From: Scardovia wiggsiae
GTDB taxonomy: Bacteria; Actinomycetota; Actinomycetes; Actinomycetales; Bifidobacteriaceae
Length of the DNA stretch: 64,000 nt
NCBI RefSeq assembly: GCF_051045985.1
Contig: NZ_CP157350.1
Span: 806,001 to 870,000 of the forward strand
Direction: 5' to 3'
The notes below the pieces were generated by a model. It was not told where the DNA came from. It saw only the letters and a program-made list of their open reading frames with translations, and did no database searches. Made by a program: the position numbers and the translations under genes. Position 1 is the stretch's first letter. Each line of letters begins with the position of its first letter. Shown one piece after another: positions 37,178 through 46,920 of this stretch.

Positions 37178-37741
37178 TTAAACAGCTGCAGCCTCATCGG
37201 GGATATCTGTAATGCCGGGGGCTGCTGCCTTATTTTCGGCAACACGTATCTGGTCAGCTACCATAACGAGCATATCTGAAAGCCGTACCCCGAGTGCTTC
37301 AGTGATAGACATAAGCAATTCAGAGCTGGCTTCCTTCTGTCCGCGCTCGACCTCTGAAAGATAGCCCAGGGATACCCCCGCTTTTTCGCTGATCTCACGA
37401 AGCGTTTTATGGTCGCGCGTACGTAAAGACCTCAGTATGCCTCCCTGCACTTTGCGCAGGGATATCTCGCCTTCTGCAACAGGGTCCTGGATGTTCCCCT
37501 GCTTCGTACCGCTATCCTCACGGCTTTCAGAATGCACCCAGCGGCTGTATCCGGAATTCTGTTTTTCATCTATTGCAGCCCTGGCCTGCTTCGCCTTTAT
37601 GATCTGCTGGCGCGCCAATTCAACAGCCCTGCGCTGTGCCGGAGTAAGGTTCTTATTCATGGCTTCAGTATGTTCCATTATCACAGGCCTCGCCCGATGG
37701 GTCTCAAGATTTGATGTAAGCTGCATAGCCGTTTCTGCCAT
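37178..37741 (-). CDS. clgR: XRE-family transcriptional regulator ClgR
   Basis: ClgR is an actinobacterial activator of clp protease and related stress genes. The 187-residue protein has an N-terminal extension of about 90 residues, then a helix-turn-helix of the Xre/Cro type: REISEKAGVSLGYLSEVERGQKEASSELL around residues 117-145. The C-terminus ends in two Ala residues followed by Val (EAAAV), which resembles the degradable Ala-rich tails seen in ClgR and would fit control by ClpCP proteolysis. In minus-strand order it follows pgsA and cinA and precedes DUF3046-recA. A TTGACA hexamer lies about 55 bases upstream, though I see no good -10 at the right distance. Confidence 0.88.
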   Translation of the reverse strand: MAETAMQLTSNLETHRARPVIMEHTEAMNKNLTPAQRRAVELARQQIIKAKQARAAIDEKQNSGYSRWVHSESREDSGTKQGNIQDPVAEGEISLRKVQGGILRSLRTRDHKTLREISEKAGVSLGYLSEVERGQKEASSELLMSITEALGVRLSDMLVMVADQIRVAENKAAAPGITDIPDEAAAV

Positions 37742-37875
37742 AGCACATCCTTCCGCGTGTCCAAGTTATGATCTATTGAAAGTGTCAACATCGCCGCACA
37801 CGATTTATTCCCGGTGCGCCATACAGCACACATCATATACACATCTTGACGTCCGCACCGCCCAGGTGCTGTATG

Positions 37876-38454
37876 TCAGGGCTTTTCCCCCAATACTGCC
37901 AGCAGCAGGTCCAGAGCCCCTTCAACACTTTCCCGTCTGACAGTTTCCCTGCTGCCGCTGCACTGCAGCTGCCTCACGCGTACAGGAACCCCCGGGAAAA
38001 CTGGTTTACCCGGCACGGTGCAGGCAACATATACCAGCCCTTCCGGTTTCCCCTCACTCGGACCGGGACCGGCGACCCCTGTAGTAGAAAGGCCGATAAC
38101 GTTATGCAAATAGCCTTCGTCCGCTGAAGCATACAGATCCCTTACACCGGAAGCCATCTGGCATGCCGTTTCGGAAGCAACAGCCCCCTGTGTCCTCAGA
38201 AGCGTGCTGCTGACGCCCAGGACATGATGCTTTTCCTCATTCGTATACGTGACTGCCGACCCAAGGAATACATCTGATGCACCGGGGATACGAACAAAAG
38301 AATCTGCAAGCAGCCCGGCAGTCAATGATTCCGCGCAGGCAATAAAAAAGCCTCTGCTGCGGCATATTTCCAGAGCCCGGGCTGCTTTATCATCCCGGGT
38401 AACCTGTGCAGTACTTAAAACAGGGAGAATACTGCCTGGAGCGACGCTGTCCAT
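37876..38454 (-). CDS. cinA: CinA C-terminal domain protein, nicotinamide-nucleotide amidase
   Basis: This 192-residue enzyme is the stand-alone CinA C-terminal (PncC) type. It probably deamidates nicotinamide mononucleotide in pyridine-nucleotide recycling. The core reads ACAESLTAGLLADSFV (near residue 37), then GAVTYTNEEKHHVLGV-type sequence, and the later GLSTTGVAGPGPSEGKPEG loop, all diagnostic. The N-terminal molybdenum-cofactor-like domain of long CinA is absent, as in most actinobacteria. It follows pgsA by 54 bases and precedes clgR by 134 bases. Homologues have been called competence-damage proteins, but no competence role is implied here. Confidence 0.93.
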   Translation of the reverse strand: MDSVAPGSILPVLSTAQVTRDDKAARALEICRSRGFFIACAESLTAGLLADSFVRIPGASDVFLGSAVTYTNEEKHHVLGVSSTLLRTQGAVASETACQMASGVRDLYASADEGYLHNVIGLSTTGVAGPGPSEGKPEGLVYVACTVPGKPVFPGVPVRVRQLQCSGSRETVRRESVEGALDLLLAVLGEKP

Positions 38455-38508
38455 AATTATAAAGCCTATGCTCCTATCTGCCTGTATGCGCGGGCAGCCA
38501 TAAACATA

Positions 38509-39138
38509 CTATTGCCGGCTGCGCGGACGGAAGACACCAATAACATACATAACGCCTGAGTACAGGCACAGGGCGAGGGCAATAAGCGTAATCACAAGGC
38601 CGGCAATGCGGTATGCTTTCGCGGCCACAGACGGAATGCCCGGCACAAGCCATACCGGCAGAAGGAGCATCCCTATGCCAATACACTCAGCGACAGTCTT
38701 ATACTTGCCTGCCCTGTTTGCGGCAATGACTTTCCCGCCATTGTCAATAATAAAAAACCTCATTACGGTAATGCCGATCTCCCTGATAAGGAAAAGGGCC
38801 GTTACCCACCACCACAGTTCACCGAAAGCAGACAGGGTAATGAGGGCAGAACAGATAAGCAGCTTATCAGCAATCGGGTCCATAAGCTTCCCAAGCTCAG
38901 TGACCTGATGATACTTGCGGGCAAAATAGCCATCCAGCTTATCTGTACTGGCAGCAACAATAAACAGCACAGCAGCCGTCCACCGTTTGGCATAATCAGA
39001 CACACCGAGCGGTCCTGCCTGGGCAGCAAGGGTGATGAATACTATGACCATAACAATGCGCACATATGTTATAAGGTTCGGCACAGCATTCCAGCCCTTG
39101 AGCAATGGCATTTTCCGTGTTGAGCTGCTGTCTTCCAT
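38509..39138 (-). CDS. pgsA: CDP-diacylglycerol-glycerol-3-phosphate phosphatidyltransferase
   Basis: This integral membrane enzyme makes phosphatidylglycerol phosphate from CDP-diacylglycerol and glycerol-3-phosphate. The 209-residue protein carries the full CDP-alcohol phosphotransferase motif, DGYFARKYHQVTELGKLMDPIAD, of the form DGx2ARx8Gx3Dx3D (near residues 68-90). About five hydrophobic segments are visible. It begins with MEDSSSTRKMPLLKGWNAVPNL, where the NLIT segment is typical. It lies between ftsK and cinA on the same strand, a conserved actinobacterial order. Related enzymes with other head groups exist, but this position favours PgsA. Confidence 0.93.
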   Translation of the reverse strand: MEDSSSTRKMPLLKGWNAVPNLITYVRIVMVIVFITLAAQAGPLGVSDYAKRWTAAVLFIVAASTDKLDGYFARKYHQVTELGKLMDPIADKLLICSALITLSAFGELWWWVTALFLIREIGITVMRFFIIDNGGKVIAANRAGKYKTVAECIGIGMLLLPVWLVPGIPSVAAKAYRIAGLVITLIALALCLYSGVMYVIGVFRPRSRQ

Positions 39139-39303
39139 AATTTACCACCCGTTATAATACCGCCAGCCTGTGCAGTCAGCCGTATTCTTTACATACAAGA
39201 GTATCCCCTATACCGCACAAAGGCAATTCCCTCAGTACAGGCAGCGGGTCAAACGGGGACAGGTGCCAGAGGCATATGCTGTTATACTGCCGCCTGTGCA
39301 GGT

Positions 39304-42300
39304 TTATGAATAATATCTGCCGTAGTCATTATCCGACTGGACCGTATTATTATCCACGTGCGGCGGGGCATTGAAATCGTTAAGCTCCATATGCGCTATA
39401 GCCCCCGCTGAAGGATAGTATGCCTCGGAATCTTCGGAAGGGGTATATCCCGGATATCCTTCAGAGGATTGCGGCTGCTGCCGATGCGGGCCGTTCCCCG
39501 CATCTTCCTGCGCCTCCGGCGAAGGCGAGGAAGGCGTTTGAGAAGGCTGAGCACCATCATCCGCCAACGACATATCTGCCGGCAAAGAAGGCTGCTGCCG
39601 CGCAGCATCAGCGGGTTCACGGCTAATCTCAGGCGCATCCCCTCTGATGAAGGCGAGGACTTCAGGGAGCTGTTCAGGCTGCACAAGCACTTCCCTTGCC
39701 TTGGAACCTTCAGAAGGCCCGACCACCCCCCGGGATTCAAGCAGGTCCATAAGGCGCCCTGCCTTGGCGAAACCGATACGGAGCTTGCGCTGGAGCATGG
39801 ATGTGGAACCAAACTGTGCGGTAACCACCAGCTCAGCGGCCTGAAGCAGCTCATCCATATCATCGCCGATCTCTTCATCCACAGCTTTCCTGGCATCCTG
39901 CTGCTGTGCCATCTGTTCGATATCCTGGCGGTATTTGGGCTTACGCTGGGTCTTCACATACTCGACAGCCTGATGTATCTCCGACTCGCCGACCCACGCG
40001 CCCTGCACACGGATCGGCTTTGCCTGACCCATCGGCAGGAACAGTGCATCGCCCTGTCCGATAAGGGTCTCTGCACCCGTCGAATCAAGGATCACCCGCG
40101 AATCCGTAGCCGAGGACGTCGCAAACGCCAGGCGTGAAGGGATATTCGCCTTAATAAGGCCTGTGACAACATCAACAGACGGGCGCTGCGTGGCGAGGAT
40201 AAGGTGGATCCCTGCTGCTCGGGCCAGCTGTGTAATACGCTGGATAGAGCTTTCCACGTCATTCTTGGCAACCATCATCATATCAGCCATCTCATCAACG
40301 ACTACAAGCAGATAGGGATACGGCGCAACTTTACGGCCAGACCCCTGGGGAGCATGCACCTTGCCTTCACGCACAGCCTTATTGAAATCTTTGACATGCT
40401 TGAACCCGAAATACTGCAGGTCATCATACCGGGAGTCCATTTCCTTGACGACCCACTCCAGCGCCTGGGCAGCACGTTTGGGATCAGTAATAATAGGGGT
40501 AAGGAGGTGAGGTATCCCTGCATAAGCAGTAAGCTCTACACGTTTGGGATCAACCATGATCAGGCGCACCTGTTCAGGGGTCGCACGCATCACTATTGAC
40601 ATAAGCATTGAGTTGATAAAACTCGATTTACCGGAACCTGTAGCGCCGGCAACAAGCAGATGCGGCATTTTAGTAAGGTCTGCAGTAATAACATGCCCCT
40701 CCACATCCTTGCCGAGGCCGGCAACCATCGGATTAGCATCCTTAAGCGCCACTTCTGAACGCAGGACATCCCCCAGATGCACGATCTCACGGTCAACATT
40801 CGGTATCTCGATACCTATGGCAGATTTTCCCGGGATAGGCGAAAGGATGCGGACATCAGAACTGGCCACTGCATAAGCAATATTTTTCTGGAGATTGGTA
40901 ACCTTCTCAACTTTTACCCCCGGGCCAAGCTCCACCTCATACTGTGTCACTGAAGGCCCCCGAAGGAAACCAATCACCCGCGCATCGACACCGAACTGTT
41001 TGAAAGTTGCCTGAAGCGACATCATCACACGTTCATTTTCCGGTGTTTTAGTTGCGTGGGGCTTGCCGCGGACAAGCATATCCAATGCAGGAAGCTGGTA
41101 CGGCATTTCATCACCAGGCACAGTACGTCCGTCATCAGCAACCGTGAATTCATCAGCGTCACCGGATGGATCTGCAGCAGCTGCAGCATCCTGGGCCTGC
41201 CGGCCCTGCGGGACTGCCACAGTGGCACTGTCGCCCTGCACAGCTGGATATGCAGAAGGGGCAGGAGGCTGGGGGACATCAGATATACCAGTCGGCATGC
41301 TTACAGTTGCACCGGGGTTGCCCGGATCGACCGACAGCGCCCGGGTGGGGTTGTCAGAGCCAAATTCTTCACGGTTATGGGCTTTGTCGAATGCCGTGTC
41401 CCCTTCATACTCATCCAACGAGGTATCGGCCTTCCGGCGCCGGAACATGCCCATAAACCTGTTCAGGAACGAAGGCTTGCCAGATACCTCGTCACTGCCA
41501 TCATGGGCTGATACGCCATCAGCGAACTGCATGGTCCCGTCACCTATGCGGACTTCATTAGGGAACTCTTCCGAGCCGGTGTCGCCGTTCCCTCTGCGCC
41601 CCAGCCCTGCAAAAATCTTCGGTATATCAGTCAGATGGGTGCGCGTGATCAGCAGAAGCGAGAAAAGGGCTATAACAATAAAAACCGCTATGGCAAAGGG
41701 GATCGATAAGCCCCAGGACAAAGGGGATCCCAGGACAAAGCCGAAAAGGCCGCCGGCGGACTGTACAGAATCCCACATGAACTTATGCAGCGGAGCGGAT
41801 CTCACAGCATCAATAATGGAGCAGACGGACCACATCAGCAGGAACCATCCTGACACTACACGCGAATTATCGTAATCCGACCGCTCCCCTACATTGCGCA
41901 GCAGCCTGAAAGCGATAACTATCAGCAATACCGGCAGTGCCACACTCATAACACCAAAAAGGCTGGATGCCAGGATATGCAGCCCCTGAGCAAAAAAGCC
42001 ATGTACACGGAACCATTCGCTCGCAACAAAAAGGATGGCAAAAATAATCAGTACAAAACACAGGCCATCGCGCGTAGCCTCATTATCATCAACCCCAGCC
42101 CCCGTGACGGAACGTATCAGTTTCCCCAGGGCGCGCGGGAAGAAAAGCAGGGCCTTTTTCCACCATGGCTCCTGCCGTCGGGCCGCATCTGCACCTGCTG
42201 CCGCCCGCTGCCCATGCTGTTCCTGCTGTGAACGTGGCGAAGCCCTGCCGCTTCCGTTATTCTGTAAATCGCCGGGCCTGCGTGATGATGAATTTCCTCG

Positions 42301-42306
42301 TACCAT
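39304..42306 (-). CDS. ftsK: DNA translocase FtsK/SpoIIIE
   Basis: This septum-located motor pumps chromosomal DNA and activates XerCD at dif. The 1000-residue protein has a basic N-terminus, four membrane helices within about residues 60-235, and an acidic linker. The motor follows: the alpha domain starts near 415, Walker A is in VAGATGSGKSSFIN near 558, and Walker B is in LLVVVDEMADMM near 680. The gamma winged-helix domain, which reads polar KOPS sites, lies near 820-885 (QFGSTSMLQRKLRIGFAKAGRL). An unusual tail of about 110 residues rich in Pro, Ser and Gln follows gamma. XerC is encoded at 59.5 kb in this window. Confidence 0.95.
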   Translation of the reverse strand: MVRGNSSSRRPGDLQNNGSGRASPRSQQEQHGQRAAAGADAARRQEPWWKKALLFFPRALGKLIRSVTGAGVDDNEATRDGLCFVLIIFAILFVASEWFRVHGFFAQGLHILASSLFGVMSVALPVLLIVIAFRLLRNVGERSDYDNSRVVSGWFLLMWSVCSIIDAVRSAPLHKFMWDSVQSAGGLFGFVLGSPLSWGLSIPFAIAVFIVIALFSLLLITRTHLTDIPKIFAGLGRRGNGDTGSEEFPNEVRIGDGTMQFADGVSAHDGSDEVSGKPSFLNRFMGMFRRRKADTSLDEYEGDTAFDKAHNREEFGSDNPTRALSVDPGNPGATVSMPTGISDVPQPPAPSAYPAVQGDSATVAVPQGRQAQDAAAAADPSGDADEFTVADDGRTVPGDEMPYQLPALDMLVRGKPHATKTPENERVMMSLQATFKQFGVDARVIGFLRGPSVTQYEVELGPGVKVEKVTNLQKNIAYAVASSDVRILSPIPGKSAIGIEIPNVDREIVHLGDVLRSEVALKDANPMVAGLGKDVEGHVITADLTKMPHLLVAGATGSGKSSFINSMLMSIVMRATPEQVRLIMVDPKRVELTAYAGIPHLLTPIITDPKRAAQALEWVVKEMDSRYDDLQYFGFKHVKDFNKAVREGKVHAPQGSGRKVAPYPYLLVVVDEMADMMMVAKNDVESSIQRITQLARAAGIHLILATQRPSVDVVTGLIKANIPSRLAFATSSATDSRVILDSTGAETLIGQGDALFLPMGQAKPIRVQGAWVGESEIHQAVEYVKTQRKPKYRQDIEQMAQQQDARKAVDEEIGDDMDELLQAAELVVTAQFGSTSMLQRKLRIGFAKAGRLMDLLESRGVVGPSEGSKAREVLVQPEQLPEVLAFIRGDAPEISREPADAARQQPSLPADMSLADDGAQPSQTPSSPSPEAQEDAGNGPHRQQPQSSEGYPGYTPSEDSEAYYPSAGAIAHMELNDFNAPPHVDNNTVQSDNDYGRYYS

Positions 42307-42415
42307 AACGGTTTTAAGGATAACGTAAAACTCAGTTCAGAGAGAGGCAAGCGCATAAAATCCACAAAAATATCAAGTCTTAAATCCCTGATATCACTTT
42401 GCCCACAGATGACTG

Positions 42416-43429
42416 CTATCCAAGTCCGCCTAAATGATGCTGGACATAAGTATCAGCAACCCTGTCATCACGGTCATAATCGCCGGAATCGGCATGGTGC
42501 ACGATATCCATCGCCAGTCCAGGCAGGTCAGGTGCCGTCGCATCCAGCCAGTGGATACGCGGATCCCTGCCAAACCATCCCATCTGTTTACGGGCCAGGC
42601 GCCTGGTATCGTGTGCAATACGCTCATAGGCTTCATCCTCATCTATCAGCCCGTCGCAGTAATCTATGATCTGCCGATATCCCAAAGCTTTTATGGCGGT
42701 AGCACCGAGACGGTCCCGTAACTGACGCACTTCATTGGTGAAACCGGCCTCCCTCATCCTGCGGGTCCGCAGGTTTATACGCTCATCAAGGTTTTCCCTG
42801 GTAAGGTCAAGGCCTATCTGGACAGCGGGTATAACATACCTGTAATGGGGCAGCGCAGCCGAATACGGCTTCCCCGTAAGGGCAATGACTTCCAGCGCAC
42901 GGACGGTCCTGCGGATATTGTGCCAGTCCATACGGGAAGCAGCGTCAGGGTCTTTCCGCTCAAGCTCAGCAAAAAGCGCTTCTGCGCCAATATCCCTGCC
43001 ACGCTGTTCAATATCGGACCGTATCTGAGGGTCAGTTCCGGGGAAAGAGATATCATCGATCGCTGCCCTTGCATACAGCCCCGAACCGCCGACCAGCACA
43101 GGCGTTGCCCCCCGGGCCTGGATATCAGCGATACAGCATCTTGCAAGTTTCTGGAACCGTGCAGCAGTCATCGTTTCCTGCGGGCTGATGATATCAATAA
43201 GATGATGTTTTACTTCTGCCCGTTCCCGCACCGAAGCTTTTGCAGTACCAATATCCATACCGCGGTACATCTGATAAGCATCAGCGTTGATGATCTCGGC
43301 GGCACGCCCTTCTTCTTCCAGGGCATGCACCAGCGAAATTGCCAGGGCAGTTTTCCCCGAAGCTGTAGGTCCTATGACCGAAATCACTTTATATGGCATA
43401 TCTGCTGCGCTGCCGTTATTTTCCTGCAT
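42416..43429 (-). CDS. miaA: tRNA dimethylallyltransferase MiaA
   Basis: MiaA attaches a dimethylallyl group to A37 of tRNAs that read codons starting with U. The 337-residue protein has the P-loop GPTASGKTALA near residue 20, the DAYQMYRGMDIGTAK segment near 50-64, and the tRNA-binding RRTVRALEVIALTGKPYS near 170. The last 25 residues (DYDRDDRVADTYVQHHLGGLG) are typical of bifidobacterial members as I recall. It begins 24 bases after the stop of miaB on the same strand; the two enzymes act in sequence on the same base. An alternative start at an internal Met (residue 11, MPYKV) is possible. Confidence 0.96.
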   Translation of the reverse strand: MQENNGSAADMPYKVISVIGPTASGKTALAISLVHALEEEGRAAEIINADAYQMYRGMDIGTAKASVRERAEVKHHLIDIISPQETMTAARFQKLARCCIADIQARGATPVLVGGSGLYARAAIDDISFPGTDPQIRSDIEQRGRDIGAEALFAELERKDPDAASRMDWHNIRRTVRALEVIALTGKPYSAALPHYRYVIPAVQIGLDLTRENLDERINLRTRRMREAGFTNEVRQLRDRLGATAIKALGYRQIIDYCDGLIDEDEAYERIAHDTRRLARKQMGWFGRDPRIHWLDATAPDLPGLAMDIVHHADSGDYDRDDRVADTYVQHHLGGLG

Positions 43430-43453
43430 TTCTCAAACAATCCCTGCGAGGCT

Positions 43454-44923
43454 TTATCTGCGGACACTGTACGTGTGCCCGGAACGGACATCAGGATCAG
43501 AAATAATATAATGCCTGGCAGACCCTGTTACCGTACAGGTGACAAAGTCTCCTACCTGCGGCATCTGCTCCCCCTCCGAGACGCCAATGTGCACCAGTGT
43601 CCCGGTGCGTTCGCGGCCTGTAACACGGTGCGTACTAGAATCTTTCCGCCCAGTCCCGGAAATGAGCACTTCAACATCGCGTCCTACAAACTTTCCCATT
43701 TCTTCAAGGGTTATTGATTCCTGCATATCATGAAGCCGCGTATACCTTTCGCGCATAACATCCGCGGGGATCTGCTCCATAAGCGCGGCAGGGGTCCCCG
43801 GGCGGGGGGAATATTCAAAAGTATAAGCGCCCGCAAACCGTGCACGCCCAAGGATATCCAGTGTCTGCTGGAAATCCTCCTCTGTCTCGCCGGGGAAACC
43901 TACAATAATATCCGTTGTGATCTGGGCATCAGGCATCGCTTCGCGGACGCGGTCCACTATCCCCATAAATTTTGATGTCCGGTACGACCTTCGCATCGCG
44001 CGCAATATCCTGTCCGAACCGGACTGCAGGGGCATATGGAGCTGATGCATAACATTAGGCGTTTCTGCCATGGCAGCAATAACATCATCTGTGAAGGCTG
44101 CGGGATGGGGCGAAGTGAAACGGACCCTTTCCAGCCCTTTGATATCGCCGCAGGCTCTCAGGAGCCTGGAAAACGCATAACGGTCCCCCATGGAGTATCC
44201 GTACGAATTGACATTCTGCCCGAGCAGGGTCACCTCTTTAGCACCTGAATCTACACAGCGCTGTATCTCGTCAAGGATATCCCCCGGCCTGCGGTCACGC
44301 TCACGCCCGCGTACCGACGGGACTATACAGAAGGTGCACGTATTGTTGCAGCCTACGGAAATCGCGACCCATGACGATATCCGCGATGCCCGGGCCGCTG
44401 GAAGCTGGCTGGGGAAGTATTCCAGGTCTGCTGCTACTTCTACCTGGGACGTATTGTACATACGGGCTTTATCCAGAAGCCCGGTAAGCGAACCTATATT
44501 TTTCGTCCCGAATACTGCATCGACCCATGGTGCCCTTTGTGTGATGCGCTGCCTGTCTTTCTGGGCCATGCACCCGCCTACAGCTATCTGAAGCTGCGGA
44601 TGTTCGCGTTTCAGCTCCGCCCATTGCCCCAGCGTACCGTACATGCGGTTTGAAGCATTCTCCCTGACTGCACAGGTATTCATAACGATCAGGTCGACAT
44701 CGTTATTATCGATCTGTTCCTGGTCTGCCCTAACATACCCGTCAGCTTCCAGGACGCCTGCGATGCGTTCAGAATCATGCACATTCATCTGGCACCCCAG
44801 CGTATGGACATAGTAGACGCCTTTCCCCCTGCCCTGCCGGAGGGCTGTCTGCGCAGCGGCCCCGTCTGCCGCAGTACTGCCTGCCCCCGAACGTTCTTCA
44901 GCCGTCATCATATCTTCATTCAT
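43454..44923 (-). CDS. miaB: tRNA-2-methylthio-N6-dimethylallyladenosine synthase MiaB
   Basis: MiaB is a radical-SAM enzyme that adds a methylthio group to the base made by MiaA. Numbered from the ATG at 44923, the protein has about 489 residues. The N-terminal domain has the TLGCQMNVHDSERIAG segment and further cysteines (NTCAVREN, GGCMAQKDR) for the auxiliary Fe-S cluster. The radical-SAM CNNTCTFC motif binds the main cluster and leads into IVPSVRGRERDRRPGD. A C-terminal TRAM domain covers the last 70 residues. The frame is open to a TTG at 44950 without a better ribosome site. It is divergent from the small alarmone synthetase. Confidence 0.95.
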   Translation of the reverse strand: MNEDMMTAEERSGAGSTAADGAAAQTALRQGRGKGVYYVHTLGCQMNVHDSERIAGVLEADGYVRADQEQIDNNDVDLIVMNTCAVRENASNRMYGTLGQWAELKREHPQLQIAVGGCMAQKDRQRITQRAPWVDAVFGTKNIGSLTGLLDKARMYNTSQVEVAADLEYFPSQLPAARASRISSWVAISVGCNNTCTFCIVPSVRGRERDRRPGDILDEIQRCVDSGAKEVTLLGQNVNSYGYSMGDRYAFSRLLRACGDIKGLERVRFTSPHPAAFTDDVIAAMAETPNVMHQLHMPLQSGSDRILRAMRRSYRTSKFMGIVDRVREAMPDAQITTDIIVGFPGETEEDFQQTLDILGRARFAGAYTFEYSPRPGTPAALMEQIPADVMRERYTRLHDMQESITLEEMGKFVGRDVEVLISGTGRKDSSTHRVTGRERTGTLVHIGVSEGEQMPQVGDFVTCTVTGSARHYIISDPDVRSGHTYSVRR

Positions 44924-44957
44924 ATAAGTGATATTACCCAATGACTCCAACTACTCC

Positions 44958-44986
44958 TTTACTTGGTGGCGTGTTCCCTGTATCAT
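44958..44986 (+). promoter_or_regulatory. Candidate promoter of the small alarmone synthetase gene
   Basis: TTTACT (44958-44963) and TATCAT (44981-44986) are 17 bases apart. A transcript from here would begin near 44993, which excludes the upstream start codons and supports the ATG at 45016. Confidence 0.4.
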
Positions 44987-45015
44987 ATATGCTGACTTCT
45001 TTATGCGGGGGAACC

Positions 45016-45813
45016 ATGATTTTAGATGAACAGCCGACACTGAACACTGCGGAGCTGCGCAATGAACTCCAGAACCTTGCGCTTGGGCAGCAGGATATCC
45101 CGATCGACCTGTCGGACCTTGACATTGACGATTTCAGTGATTACGTTTCTCAGTTCGTTGATTCCATGCAAGTCTACCGCGGCGCTATGCACGAGGTCAG
45201 CACGAAGCTTGAAATCCTTGATGATGAATACCACGTACGCTACGAGCACAACCCTATCCATCATATGGAGCGCCGCATCAAAAGCGCGAAGTCTATTTTC
45301 GGCAAACTTAAGAAGCGCCATCTCCCGCAGACTATTGAAGCGATGCAGAATAACATATACGATATTGCGGGTATCCGTGTGATATGCAACTATATCGATG
45401 ATGTCTATGCCGTGGCGAACATGCTTTCCGGACAGTCAGACATTGAGATCATGGAAGTCAAGGATTATATATCCCATCCCAAGGAAAGCGGCTACCGGAG
45501 CCTCCATACGATCTACCGGGTCCCTGTCTTCCTTACTACCGGCCCGCGCATCACCCCTGTTGAAGTGCAGTTCCGCACTATCGCTATGGACTACTGGGCA
45601 AGCCTTGAACATAAGCTGCGCTACAAGGGTAATCTCAGTGATGACCAGATTGCGCGCCATTCAGGGACGCTCCAGGAGTGTGCTTCTACCCTGGCCCAGG
45701 TTGAGGGCACCATGCAGTTCATCCATCGTGACATTATTGATTCCCATGTTTCTGAAGATGATGACATTGATCTGACACCGCGCAGCTACACTGTGATCCG
45801 TGACGAAGATTAA
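45016..45813 (+). CDS. Small alarmone synthetase (GTP pyrophosphokinase, RelQ-like)
   Basis: This single-domain enzyme makes (p)ppGpp or related alarmones from ATP and GDP or GTP, and has no hydrolase domain. From the ATG at 45016 it has 265 residues. The synthetase core shows YDIAGIRVICNYIDDVYAVA, then KDYISHPKESGYRSLHTIYRV and VEVQFRTIAMDYWASLEHKLRYK, all typical of RelQ/RelP-type enzymes. The N-terminal 60 residues are acidic and helical. The frame is open upstream to 44941, but the promoter candidate and the GGGGGAA run just before 45016 favour this start. It complements the long Rel at 11.1 kb. Such enzymes usually respond to transcriptional control rather than to ribosome stalling. Confidence 0.9.
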   Translation: MILDEQPTLNTAELRNELQNLALGQQDIPIDLSDLDIDDFSDYVSQFVDSMQVYRGAMHEVSTKLEILDDEYHVRYEHNPIHHMERRIKSAKSIFGKLKKRHLPQTIEAMQNNIYDIAGIRVICNYIDDVYAVANMLSGQSDIEIMEVKDYISHPKESGYRSLHTIYRVPVFLTTGPRITPVEVQFRTIAMDYWASLEHKLRYKGNLSDDQIARHSGTLQECASTLAQVEGTMQFIHRDIIDSHVSEDDDIDLTPRSYTVIRDED

Positions 45814-46001
45814 CCGAAAATCAATAATTAATGTATCTGTTTCCCCGCTGCAGCATTAACGTGCAGGCATAAGCCCGATACCTCCATATGGTCAATCACG
45901 TGTTTTAGAATAATACTGTAGAATAGAAATAAGACACATATGCGGATAATCCGGATACCGCCTGATTGCCGCGCTAATCATATCAATCAAGGAGTGGGGT
46001 C

Positions 46002-46844
46002 ATGACAAACGATCAGCCACAGTATGGAGCCGGCAACGGCTACCAGCAGGACCAGGCCCAGGCGCCTTACGGCCAGCAGCCATACCCGCAGTACACCCAG
46101 AATGCTGCCGGCGCCCAGAGGGCTTTCACACAGCAGCCGTATATGGATGCTACCGCTGCCTATGCGCAGGATGAGCAGGCACAGCATACATCGGTAACAC
46201 GTGTCTATTTCGAGATGTTCCTGGGGATCCTCGTTACTGCAGCTGTTGCAGGGCTTGCAGCGAGCCAAGGATGGCTTGAAGCATACACAGCTGCTACAGG
46301 CCGGCTTGGTTTCTGGGGCCTGCTTATAGCGCAGTTTATTATTGTTGTTGTTCTCAGCTCCCAGGTAATGAAAATGCCCCCTGCTGTTGCACGTGTCATA
46401 TTTTATCTGTATGCTGCGTCCATGGGCTTTACCCTGTCTACCGTTTTTTATGTCTACACCTTGGAGACTATCGGCCTGGCCCTCGGGATGTCATCCCTCT
46501 TCTTCTTTGTCCTTTCCATGATCGGCCTGACAACTAAACGGAACCTCCTCAAGTTCGGCACCATCCTTACTGCGGCGCTGATAACCCTTATAGTTGTTGA
46601 AGTCCTCCTGCTTATTTTCCGCGTATCCAGTGGCACTATGATTATCAGCGGCATCAGCCTGCTGCTTTTCGCCGGGTTCACCATGTATGATGCCCAGGCT
46701 ACACGGGCTATCCTGAACCATTACCAGGGACAGCCGGAAATGATCAAGCGGGTATCAATCGTATGCGCCCTGAACCTTTATCTCGACTTTATCAACTTCT
46801 TCGTCAACCTGCTGACCCTCCTCGGAGGCGGCAGCCGGAACTGA
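46002..46844 (+). CDS. Bax inhibitor-1 / YccA family membrane protein
   Basis: This is a 280-residue membrane protein. A Gln/Tyr/Pro-rich N-terminal tail of about 60 residues (many Q-P-Y repeats) precedes seven hydrophobic helices, and the fold and the sequence GFTMYDAQATRAI match the BI-1 family. The YDAQ segment near residue 228 is the conserved region that holds the aspartates of the pH-sensitive calcium leak seen in the Bacillus member. Its role in this organism is unknown. An AAGGAG site precedes the ATG by 7 bases. It is a single-gene unit, with a terminator 80 bases downstream. Confidence 0.93.
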   Translation: MTNDQPQYGAGNGYQQDQAQAPYGQQPYPQYTQNAAGAQRAFTQQPYMDATAAYAQDEQAQHTSVTRVYFEMFLGILVTAAVAGLAASQGWLEAYTAATGRLGFWGLLIAQFIIVVVLSSQVMKMPPAVARVIFYLYAASMGFTLSTVFYVYTLETIGLALGMSSLFFFVLSMIGLTTKRNLLKFGTILTAALITLIVVEVLLLIFRVSSGTMIISGISLLLFAGFTMYDAQATRAILNHYQGQPEMIKRVSIVCALNLYLDFINFFVNLLTLLGGGSRN

Positions 46845-46920
46845 TGATAACAGACAAATAGGTAATAGATACCCGGCAGATGGCCTGGCCATCCCGGTAA
46901 TCCTAAGAGTATATTCAAAC

